Source: Bacteroidota bacterium
GTDB taxonomy: Bacteria; Bacteroidota; Bacteroidia; Bacteroidales; UBA4417
NCBI GenBank assembly: GCA_013376995.1
Contig: JACAAZ010000013.1
Coordinates: forward strand, 26,654 to 90,653
Reading direction: 5' to 3'
DNA length: 64,000 bases
Part shown: in pieces, positions 1 through 7,461 of the stretch
Position numbering within the stretch: the stretch's first letter is position 1
How the letters are laid out: each line of letters opens with the position of its first letter
The notes under the pieces: model-generated
Database searches by the model: none
What the model was told of the DNA's origin: nothing
Seen by the model: only the letters and a program-made list of their open reading frames with translations
Made by a program: the position numbers and the translations under genes

Positions 1-196
1 CCAACAAGTCTCCATCAATCTATCCCTCCCCCTCCGGGGGAGGCCAGGTGGGGGCTTCCCCGTTTCCCCCCCAACAAGTCTCCATCAATCTATCCCTCCC
101 CCTTCGAGGGAGGCCAGGTGGGGGCTTCCCTGTTTCCCCCCCCAACAAGTCTCCATCAATCTATCCCTCCCCCTCCGGGGGAGGCCAGGTGGGGGC
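1..196. repeat. Three tandem copies of a ~70 bp GC-rich hairpin unit
   Basis: Units begin at 1, 71 and 142 and each opens with CCAACAAGTCTCCATCAATC. Each holds a near-perfect hairpin of the form CCTCCCCC-loop-GGGGGAGG followed by CCAGGTGGGGGC. The third copy is truncated at about 196. Copy 2 differs by two substitutions in the hairpin, one of which breaks a stem pair. The array lies just downstream of the MBOAT gene and may run off the left edge. Similar C/G-rich hairpin units occur as dispersed intergenic repeats in Bacteroidetes; a terminator or REP-like role is inferred only. Confidence 0.9.
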
Positions 197-203
197 AGGG
201 AGC

Positions 204-1676
204 CTAAAACTGCAAATAAATCGGCATCACCTGCTCCGAACACTTGATCTGGTAAAAGACGAACATGAACACAATAAAAAGTAGTATAAACCCTGCTATA
301 TTCAATTTTTCCATTCTTATTACTAGGTTGTCGCATACAGCCTGGGGTATGAAATGCAAGGCAAATCCCAAAAGCATCATCAGGAAAACGGAACTGTAAC
401 CTGCATACAACACACCTATTGCTCCTGGATCGAAATTGGTTCCGATCTGCCTGAGTATGACAATGGAATCATCCAAAGATGAAGCACGGAAAAAGATCCA
501 ACAGAAACATACAAGGTGAAAAGTAAAAAGCACTCCAACTATTCGAAAGAACATATTCTCCTTCACTGACTTGAAAATTGCCATCCTGGCTTTATCCAAA
601 GCCAAAGCGATTCCATGCATGCCGCCCCAAATGACGAAATTCCAGTTGGCGCCGTGCCATAACCCTCCCAGTAACATTGTTACAGCCAGGTTAACATATT
701 GCCTTATCTTCCCTTTCCTGTTGCCGCCTAACGATATGTACAAATAGTCCCTTAACCAGCTTGAAAGGGAAATATGCCACCTTCTCCAGAATTCAGTGAT
801 ACTGGCACTCTGGTATGGTGAATTGAAATTAATGTTAACAGTAAAGCCCATCCATCTTGCCAGGCCGATTGCTACATCAGAATAACCAGAAAAATCACAA
901 TATATCACCATGGCATAACCATAAACGCCTAACAGGCATTCAAGCCCTGTATGCTTTGAAGGGTCATCAAAAATGTAGCTCACAAAATTTACATTGATAT
1001 AGTCAGATATCACCAGCTTCTTAAACAATCCGGTTACAATCAGGAAAAATCCGGCCGAGAAATCATGCGGACTCACAGTATATTCTTTCCTGATTTGTGG
1101 GATGAAATCGGATGCTCGCACAATTGGCCCCATTACCAGTTTCGGGAAGAACGATAGGAAAAACAGGTAATCCAGGAAACTTCTAACTGGCTTGAAATGC
1201 CCTCGGTACACATCGATAGTGTAACTCAGGTTCTCAAAAGTATAAAAGGATATACCTATGGGTAAAATCAGGTTGAGAGGACTGATAGTCGTGAAATGCA
1301 GGTCATTCAGAATGGAAATGAAAAAATTGGTGTACTTGAAATAAAACAGCAACCCTAAGTTCAATACCAGGCTAAGGACCAGCAGGGCCGTCTTGGCTGC
1401 TTTTTTCTTTTGGATATAAATCAGGTTGGAAATTGTGAAATCAACAACAGCTGACAATAGTATTAGTGAGACAAACCAACCGCAAGCTTTGTAGAAGAAA
1501 TATAAAGAGAACAGGGTAAAAACGCCAATCCTCATTTTCCGGTTCTTCCTTACAGCATAATAGATGAGGATGAAGAAAAACAAGAAATAGACAAAAAACC
1601 CGGAATTGAACAACAGAGGGTTCTTTGGGTCATATACAAGCTGATGCAGGATCTTGTTTGGTAAATCTTCCATCAC
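204..1676 (-). CDS. MBOAT family O-acyltransferase (AlgI/DltB-like)
   Basis: The 490-residue polytopic inner-membrane protein has about ten hydrophobic segments. It carries the family motif FWRRWHISLSSWLRDYLYI at residues 297-315, and GGLWHGANW with the expected invariant active-site histidine at 341, followed by a second histidine at 354. AlgI-type MBOAT proteins move acyl groups, usually acetyl, across the membrane to an extracytoplasmic polymer, working with SGNH-domain partners. Here two SGNH genes lie directly upstream on the same strand; the nearer overlaps this start by 4 bp (1673-1676), so translation is probably coupled. The acceptor polymer cannot be told from the sequence, and no glycan-polymerisation genes are in view. 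Length is typical of the family. Confidence 0.93.
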   Translation of the reverse strand: MMEDLPNKILHQLVYDPKNPLLFNSGFFVYFLFFFILIYYAVRKNRKMRIGVFTLFSLYFFYKACGWFVSLILLSAVVDFTISNLIYIQKKKAAKTALLVLSLVLNLGLLFYFKYTNFFISILNDLHFTTISPLNLILPIGISFYTFENLSYTIDVYRGHFKPVRSFLDYLFFLSFFPKLVMGPIVRASDFIPQIRKEYTVSPHDFSAGFFLIVTGLFKKLVISDYINVNFVSYIFDDPSKHTGLECLLGVYGYAMVIYCDFSGYSDVAIGLARWMGFTVNINFNSPYQSASITEFWRRWHISLSSWLRDYLYISLGGNRKGKIRQYVNLAVTMLLGGLWHGANWNFVIWGGMHGIALALDKARMAIFKSVKENMFFRIVGVLFTFHLVCFCWIFFRASSLDDSIVILRQIGTNFDPGAIGVLYAGYSSVFLMMLLGFALHFIPQAVCDNLVIRMEKLNIAGFILLFIVFMFVFYQIKCSEQVMPIYLQF

Positions 1677-2554
1677 TCTTTTATTGCTTGTCCGTTAACT
1701 GATTCCATAATTGCTTCCATAAGCAGCCGTGCCTGCAGTTGGTAGCCGATTTTTGTCAGGTGGATCATATCACCTTGCGCATACCCTTTCCTGTTCCATT
1801 CACGGATTGCTTCCTCACCGCCCATAACGGGGTAGAAATTCCAAACCGCAACATCCATCCTTTCTGGAATATGATCATAATAATCAATCACATCGACAAG
1901 ATAATCATTGACTTCAAAGTGAACAACCTTCTTATACCTTCTCCTCTTTTTTGATATTCTTACCTTCTGATAATACCTCTTGAGTCCATCGCCGGGTGTT
2001 GTTAATAATACATCGCAATCCGGTGCATCCCTGAAGATCTGCTCAATGAGAACTTCCTGGTACCATGCAATAGTATCCATGCTGACATGGTTATAAGCTT
2101 CATTGGTACCCAGTGAAACAATTACAAGGTCTGGATTGAAATTCTGGACAATTGTATCAACATAAACGGATTGGAGTATGGTCTTAGCCATGGCTCCATT
2201 CTTAGCCATCACAAGCAATTTAACTACCGACGAATCAGAATCATGCACAATCACTTTTGAAGTGTAATTGCGTATGATGGAATCGAATAATCGGGCAAAA
2301 GTTTCAGCGTAATACCCTGATTTAACATGGGAATCGCCGATATGAAGGATTCTGAAAGGACGGCTTACACTGTCCTTGCTCTCAAGAATAAAGGATTTTA
2401 AATGTGATAGGGCTGTGTCATTTTCTATATAATTGTAGTCATAATTGATAGGTAGTAATGCTGTATCGGGCAACTGGGCTTCAGAGACCGCGCGTAGCAG
2501 TAACATACCGGACAATAGGCTGAATCTTAGTGCGCGAAGAAGCTTCCGGGTCAT
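1673..2554 (-). CDS. SGNH/GDSL-type esterase or acyltransferase, secreted
   Basis: The protein has 293 residues with an N-terminal hydrophobic signal segment. SGNH block I is seen as HIGDSHVKSG (GDSH at residues 73-76, Ser nucleophile), block III as SLGTNEAYN, and the Asp/His pair as DMIHLT near the C-terminus, so the catalytic set is complete. It most likely transfers or removes acyl groups on a periplasmic or surface polysaccharide together with the MBOAT protein, whose gene overlaps its 3' end by 4 bp. The start chosen overlaps the upstream SGNH gene by 74 bp. A start at the internal Met17 (about 2506) would shorten both the overlap and the signal peptide, so the start is uncertain. Confidence 0.85.
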   Translation of the reverse strand: MTRKLLRALRFSLLSGMLLLRAVSEAQLPDTALLPINYDYNYIENDTALSHLKSFILESKDSVSRPFRILHIGDSHVKSGYYAETFARLFDSIIRNYTSKVIVHDSDSSVVKLLVMAKNGAMAKTILQSVYVDTIVQNFNPDLVIVSLGTNEAYNHVSMDTIAWYQEVLIEQIFRDAPDCDVLLTTPGDGLKRYYQKVRISKKRRRYKKVVHFEVNDYLVDVIDYYDHIPERMDVAVWNFYPVMGGEEAIREWNRKGYAQGDMIHLTKIGYQLQARLLMEAIMESVNGQAIKE

Positions 2555-3857
2555 AAACTTGCATTATTTTATCGTAAAGGATTTTTGCCACCTGGGTGGC
2601 ACCTTTATGAGTGAGATGGGTGTAGTCTAAATTAGCAAGCGGAGGGTCAGAATTCACCCATCGGATCATCGAATTCCGGCCACCCATGGCATTATATAGA
2701 TTCCAGAAATTGGAATTAGTCTCAAATGCAACCTGGTTCTGGACCTCAATAAGGGGTAACACACCTTTCTGAGTTCTGTATTCACCATCATACCTGCATG
2801 ATTTATCTGCTGAACCAACAATAAGGATACTGGCATCTGGGAAGGCATCCTTAATCGCAAGGATTGCATTTTTGATTGGCTTCTCATACCAGGAGAAATC
2901 TAATAATTCTGGTTTGAAAAGCAGGTTTGGGCCATATTGGATAACAATAAGATCGTATGGTTGTGTAGCATTTACACTGTGCAACAATGCAGGCGATAGT
3001 CGCTGTAACTCAATGCCACTAATGCCCCTGAATGACAGGTTGTCAACAAATATGCCCCTCTGGCTCTCAAATGAAAACCCAAAGAGAGTATTGCCACTTC
3101 CGTTAAACCTGGCCTGAACTCTTGACGTATTCATCGACACAAGCTGCCTGTTGAATATATCATGATTTTCGTACTTCAACACAGAGTCATTTATTGTAAA
3201 AGTCGAAATGCTGTCATTTTTTCCATACAATAAGTAGGTTTCAGGAAAAGAGTTGAGGTGTGAGTACTTGACAGCTGAATAACTGACATAAGATGATTCT
3301 GATGGCCGGAATGTGTGCCCCGACAAATACAGGTTACCATTATAGCCCTTGGAATTCAGGAAATTGGACTCATTCCAGTTTTCACTGAAAGAATGACTTA
3401 TCGATTGCCTGAATCCGGCTACAATAGAGGTAATGGGCACAAAACCAACACCGTTTCCTCCGAAATAATCCTGGAGCAGTTTACGGATATCCTGGGTGAG
3501 CAGGTCTCCTTCAATCATCGAGTCCCCGAAATAACCAATTCTTACTTTCTTTCGCTTTCCTTCGCTCAGTTCATGCATTGCCTTGATAAAGGCCTTCATG
3601 GTAGCTCCTTTTTCATACCCGATGATAGCATCTGAAACCCTGAAATCGTATGGTATAGGGATTGAATCGATTATAACAGGCACTTGTACAGCGATTTGAG
3701 TTGAGTCAACTACTTCTTCAGGAAACAGGTCGCTGATAATGTTGATGTTCTTAATATCGATACCGAAAACACGAAAGGTGCTGCCCAGGAATGAGAGCAA
3801 AAGCACTATTAGAAAAGTGGCCAGGATGAAATAAAACGGTTTTGAGTTGGCTGACAT
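2481..3857 (-). CDS. Membrane-anchored SGNH/GDSL-family protein
   Basis: I chose the ATG at 3857 (458 residues) because it puts a single hydrophobic anchor (FYFILATFLIVLLLSFLG) directly after a short polar N-terminus. The open frame extends in-frame to 3962, giving 493 residues with another 35 unconvincing residues. Block I is RIGYFGDSMIEG and the C-terminal block is DYTHLTHKGA, so Ser, Asp and His are all present. A long middle region of about 150 residues between blocks looks beta-rich, like the accessory domains of AlgJ/AlgX-type proteins. It is the first gene of a three-gene leftward unit with a second SGNH gene and the MBOAT gene. Two SGNH partners suggest a relay: one accepts the acyl group, the other transfers it. 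Confidence 0.85.
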   Translation of the reverse strand: MSANSKPFYFILATFLIVLLLSFLGSTFRVFGIDIKNINIISDLFPEEVVDSTQIAVQVPVIIDSIPIPYDFRVSDAIIGYEKGATMKAFIKAMHELSEGKRKKVRIGYFGDSMIEGDLLTQDIRKLLQDYFGGNGVGFVPITSIVAGFRQSISHSFSENWNESNFLNSKGYNGNLYLSGHTFRPSESSYVSYSAVKYSHLNSFPETYLLYGKNDSISTFTINDSVLKYENHDIFNRQLVSMNTSRVQARFNGSGNTLFGFSFESQRGIFVDNLSFRGISGIELQRLSPALLHSVNATQPYDLIVIQYGPNLLFKPELLDFSWYEKPIKNAILAIKDAFPDASILIVGSADKSCRYDGEYRTQKGVLPLIEVQNQVAFETNSNFWNLYNAMGGRNSMIRWVNSDPPLANLDYTHLTHKGATQVAKILYDKIMQVYDPEASSRTKIQPIVRYVTATRGL

Positions 3858-4023
3858 CAAGGCAACATTAAGGGTTGCAAAGATATTAAATTTGAACACG
3901 CGAAATTCTTTACACACGTAATGCTTCATATCATGTAACAGGCATTCAGTCAATGACAACATAGGGAATATATGCAGAAAAACTCAATGTTTTATCATAA
4001 ATATTGTTTGATAGTAATTATTA

Positions 4024-4031
4024 TATCTTTG
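4024..4031 (+). promoter_or_regulatory. -7 promoter box for tilS
   Basis: TATCTTTG matches the Bacteroidetes TAnnTTTG -7 element and ends 4 bases before the tilS ATG, which implies a nearly leaderless mRNA. A TTTG at 4007-4010 is closer than the usual -33 spacing, so the upstream element is not convincing. Confidence 0.5.
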
Positions 4032-4035
4032 CGAT

Positions 4036-5403
4036 ATGTTGCAGAAATTTCGCACGTTTATCCAGCACGATCAGCTTTTCGGGCCAAATCATACAATTTT
4101 GGTTGCAGTTAGCGGTGGTGTTGATTCAGTTGTAATGTGTGAGCTAATGCGGCAGTCTCATTTTCGCTTTGCAATCGCTCATTGTAACTTCAAATTGAGA
4201 GGGGCCGAATCAGATGCAGATGAAGAATTTGTTAGGCATCTGGCTATAGTAATGGATGTTCCTCTTCATGTCAAAAGTTTTGATACTTCTTCCTATGCGC
4301 AGGTTGGTGGAATCTCTTTACAAATGGCAGCCAGGGAACTAAGATATGCTTGGTTCGAAGAACTTCTCGACGAATTCGGTTATAAATATGTTGCGAATGC
4401 GCATCACCTCGATGATCAGGCTGAAACATTCTTTATAAATCTTCTAAGGGGTACCGGCTTAAGTGGATTGCACGGAATTCTCTCAAAACAAGGTAGGGTG
4501 ATCCGCCCTTTACTCTTCGCAACAAGGGAAGAAATCCTTGAATATGCACATGTCGAAGGACTGCAATGGCGCGAAGATTCTTCTAACCGAAGCAAGAAAT
4601 ACCTTCGTAACAGGCTGAGACATGAGGTCTTGCCCGCCCTGACAAAGATTGACTCTTCCTTCAGCCGTACTCTCAATAATACTATCCGTATCCTCCGCGA
4701 AACAGAGACAATTTACAGGCAAAAAATCGACGAGGGAAAGGCTGACCTTATTGAGACAAGCAACAACGACGTTCGCATACTGATAAGTTGGCTGGAAGAA
4801 TTTTCACCAATGGAAACCTGGTTGTTTGAACTATTACGCCCATATGGGTTTTCCTACTCAGTTGTTGAAGAAATTGTCAATTCTCTTAATTCAATTTCAG
4901 GCAAAATATTCTTTTCACCTACACACCGGCTTATACGCGACCGTGACTACCTTATCATCGAATCCTTCATCCAGATCGATGAAAAATGTAAAGAGCCTAT
5001 CATTGCTTTTGATCCGCTGCTTGAAACCCAACCCCAGTTACCGGTACCTGTCACTTTTAAGGTAGAACGCTTTAAGAATTTCGTCATACCCGAAGGCCCT
5101 GCTATTGCTTGTTTTGATTATGATAAACTTCAATATCCGCTTCGAATGAGGCATTGGCGAAAGGGTGACTTCTTCTTCCCCTTTGGTAGCCATGGAAAAA
5201 AGAAACTCAGCGACTATTTCGTTGATAATAAGCTTTCTATTGATGAAAAAGAACGCCTTTGTTTACTCACTTCAGGCGAAGACATTATTTGGGTGACCGG
5301 TATGCGTTCTGATCATCGCTACCGACTTACGGACTCCACCAAAAAGGTCTTGGTAGTGGAACTTGAACTTCCTCCTGAAAAACCAACCTGCTTCCTAGGT
5401 TAG
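4036..5403 (+). CDS. tilS: tRNA(Ile)-lysidine synthetase
   Basis: TilS ligates lysine to C34 of the tRNA-Ile that reads AUA, changing both its codon and amino-acid identity; it is essential in most bacteria. The N-terminal PP-loop ATPase motif SGGVDS is at residues 26-31, followed by AHCNFKLRGAESDADE and the HHLDDQAET segment, all typical of TilS. The 455-residue length includes the middle linker and a C-terminal domain (MRHWRKGDFFFPFG, then KKLSDYFVDNK) that contacts tRNA. The gene is divergent from the acyl-transfer genes and appears monocistronic. Confidence 0.95.
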   Translation: MLQKFRTFIQHDQLFGPNHTILVAVSGGVDSVVMCELMRQSHFRFAIAHCNFKLRGAESDADEEFVRHLAIVMDVPLHVKSFDTSSYAQVGGISLQMAARELRYAWFEELLDEFGYKYVANAHHLDDQAETFFINLLRGTGLSGLHGILSKQGRVIRPLLFATREEILEYAHVEGLQWREDSSNRSKKYLRNRLRHEVLPALTKIDSSFSRTLNNTIRILRETETIYRQKIDEGKADLIETSNNDVRILISWLEEFSPMETWLFELLRPYGFSYSVVEEIVNSLNSISGKIFFSPTHRLIRDRDYLIIESFIQIDEKCKEPIIAFDPLLETQPQLPVPVTFKVERFKNFVIPEGPAIACFDYDKLQYPLRMRHWRKGDFFFPFGSHGKKKLSDYFVDNKLSIDEKERLCLLTSGEDIIWVTGMRSDHRYRLTDSTKKVLVVELELPPEKPTCFLG

Positions 5404-5451
5404 CTGAGAAAATCTTACTTATTTTCTTTACAAAATCATGTCCGGGCAATT

Positions 5452-6222
5452 TTAGCCATTCATCCAGGCTTTAAAATCTGCAGCCCTTAATCTGCTGACT
5501 ATCACTTCCTCCTCTGAAACAGGGTTCAATTCCAGCTTTAACTTGTAGTTAAAATAGAAATGAACCTTTTTAATAGCCTTGACGGAAATCAGGAATTGCC
5601 TGTTTACTCTGAAAAACAATTTCGGGTCTACTTTCTTCTCTATTTCGTCAAGAGAGGAATTGAATATTATTCGGGACTGATCATTCAGAACAACAAATAC
5701 AACCTTGTCTTCTGCATAAAAATAGGCTATCTCACTAATACCAACTGGTAGAAGGCTATCACCCTTGCTAAGAAGAAATCTACTCTGGTATGGAACTTCT
5801 GATGTTTGCTTAAGAGCTGAAAGAATTTCTGAAATTTGGCTCAGTTCAGGGCTCTTCCCATAGTAATCCTCTAATTTGCGGAACTTTTTAAGGCTTATTT
5901 TGAGCTTTGCCCGTTGAATTGGCTTTAGAAGGTAATCAATGCTGTTAAGGTCAAAAGCTTTTATTGCATATTCATCAAAAGCAGTTGTGAAGATTATAGG
6001 GATATTTAGTTTAATCCTTTCAAAGATGGAAAAACTTTTACCATCTGCTAATTGTATATCTAGAAAAAGTAAGTCATAGTCCTGGTTCTTCTCGAGGTGT
6101 TGAATAGCTTTTTTAACAGTATCTAATGGACCTTCAATTTGAATATCAGGGATTTCCTCGGTCAACAACTTTTGAAGTCGGTTGGCTGCATGCTCTTCAT
6201 CTTCAATGATCAATACTTTCAT
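5452..6222 (-). CDS. LytTR-family response regulator
   Basis: The protein has an N-terminal receiver domain with acidic residues in IIEDEE and the phospho-acceptor Asp55 in LLFLDIQLADG, the switch TTAFDEYA, and the conserved Lys in YLLKPI. A C-terminal LytTR DNA-binding domain of about 100 residues follows (FYAEDKVVFVV...FFRVNRQFLISVKAIKKV). I chose the ATG at 6222 because it gives the standard receiver start MKVLIIEDEE; a GTG at 6243 would add seven residues. The partner kinase gene lies about 50 bp upstream on the same strand. LytS/LytTR pairs in Bacteroidetes often control cell-envelope or uptake genes; the TonB receptor upstream is a plausible but untested target. Confidence 0.93.
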   Translation of the reverse strand: MKVLIIEDEEHAANRLQKLLTEEIPDIQIEGPLDTVKKAIQHLEKNQDYDLLFLDIQLADGKSFSIFERIKLNIPIIFTTAFDEYAIKAFDLNSIDYLLKPIQRAKLKISLKKFRKLEDYYGKSPELSQISEILSALKQTSEVPYQSRFLLSKGDSLLPVGISEIAYFYAEDKVVFVVLNDQSRIIFNSSLDEIEKKVDPKLFFRVNRQFLISVKAIKKVHFYFNYKLKLELNPVSEEEVIVSRLRAADFKAWMNG

Positions 6223-6271
6223 GGGCGAAGATTGTTTAGTCACTAATATATATCTCTTTCTGTTTTTTAGG

Positions 6272-7345
6272 CTAAGATATCTGGGATGGTAATGGGAGAA
6301 TCACTCTGAAAATTGTATCACTCTCATATATGTCAATCGTTTTTTCAAAAAGATATTGATACCTGTCCTTGATGTTTTTCAGACCAATACCTGTTGAAGG
6401 TTCAGCATCTATCTTTTTCTTCAGGTTGTTCTCTACCACAAGTTGTTCCTCATTATTTACATAAATCCTGATGGTTAGGGTATGTTCATGCGAAATCTCA
6501 TTATGCTTGATTGCATTCTCAATTAGCATTTGAAGAGTCAAAGGAGGGATGGCACAGGTAAGATACTGATCAGGTATTTTTGTTTCAACAAAAAATTTTT
6601 GTCCAAACCGGCTCTTTTGCAAATAGACATATTGGTTTGTAACACTCAATTCTTCCTCTAATAATATGCTTTGCTTATCCCTGTTTTGCAATATGAAACG
6701 CATGAACTCTGATAGATTTTCTATATAGAGTTCTGCATCATCATTTCCCTCAACCATACTGAGTAAAGTATTAAGGCTATTGAAAAGGAAGTGGGGATTG
6801 ACCTGGGCTTTAAGCGTTTCATATTGCGCCTCCAGGTTAGCTTTCTCAAGGTTCTGTGCTCTCAGGAGGTTTTCCTTCCATTGAATAAAAAAACTAACGG
6901 AGGCATAAATCGAACTAATAAGGAAAGTGATAAGTAATGAAGTAAAAATCAGCATTTTGCTGTCATGATCACTCAATGGGGCATTCACCAGGTACTTCAT
7001 TGCTACTATCTCAGCCGATTCAATAAGTATAACAAAAACGCTCAGCAGCACCAGTTGGATCAATAGCAGCTTTGCCGGATACTTGAATATGGGAAAAGTA
7101 GTTGTACAGAAGATGATGATATACATGCTACCATGCCATATTATAGCTGTCCTCAGGAAGGAAATAAGCAGGACAATCATAAATGGCCCCGACGTGATCG
7201 ACACTCCGTAATCAACAGTCGGAGAAATAAATGCGATAAAAAGTATGGCAAAAAACCGGTAAAAAATTTCGCGCTTCCTCACTATTAAAGCATAGGGGCT
7301 GTCGCGTGAAAACTCTTTCTGGGTGCTCATACAATCCTTGCGCAT
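6272..7345 (-). CDS. LytS/YehU-type sensor histidine kinase
   Basis: The 357-residue inner-membrane kinase has four hydrophobic segments in residues 30-155, a short coiled coil at about 160-182, then the His_kinase domain with QVNPHFLFNSLNTLL (phospho-acceptor His185). The ATPase part carries the N box LIENAIKHN and the G box STGIGLKNIKDRY. There is no extracytoplasmic sensor domain of any size, so the signal is probably sensed in or at the membrane. An alternative start at Met6 (7330) is equally possible. The gene lies immediately upstream of its LytTR response regulator. Confidence 0.92.
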   Translation of the reverse strand: MRKDCMSTQKEFSRDSPYALIVRKREIFYRFFAILFIAFISPTVDYGVSITSGPFMIVLLISFLRTAIIWHGSMYIIIFCTTTFPIFKYPAKLLLIQLVLLSVFVILIESAEIVAMKYLVNAPLSDHDSKMLIFTSLLITFLISSIYASVSFFIQWKENLLRAQNLEKANLEAQYETLKAQVNPHFLFNSLNTLLSMVEGNDDAELYIENLSEFMRFILQNRDKQSILLEEELSVTNQYVYLQKSRFGQKFFVETKIPDQYLTCAIPPLTLQMLIENAIKHNEISHEHTLTIRIYVNNEEQLVVENNLKKKIDAEPSTGIGLKNIKDRYQYLFEKTIDIYESDTIFRVILPLPSQIS

Positions 7346-7461
7346 ATTTTAAGCCATTTTAATACTTATACATTGCTTTGCTTTGCTATTTTAAACTCCG
7401 ATTAAAAATACAAATCCCCCTAACACTTTCAAACATAAATATATCTTAAAGAACAGACCTC

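Noticed and set aside
1-196. CRISPR-like array of repeated units
   Set aside because: The units are directly adjacent without variable spacers and there are no cas genes; it is a simple tandem repeat.
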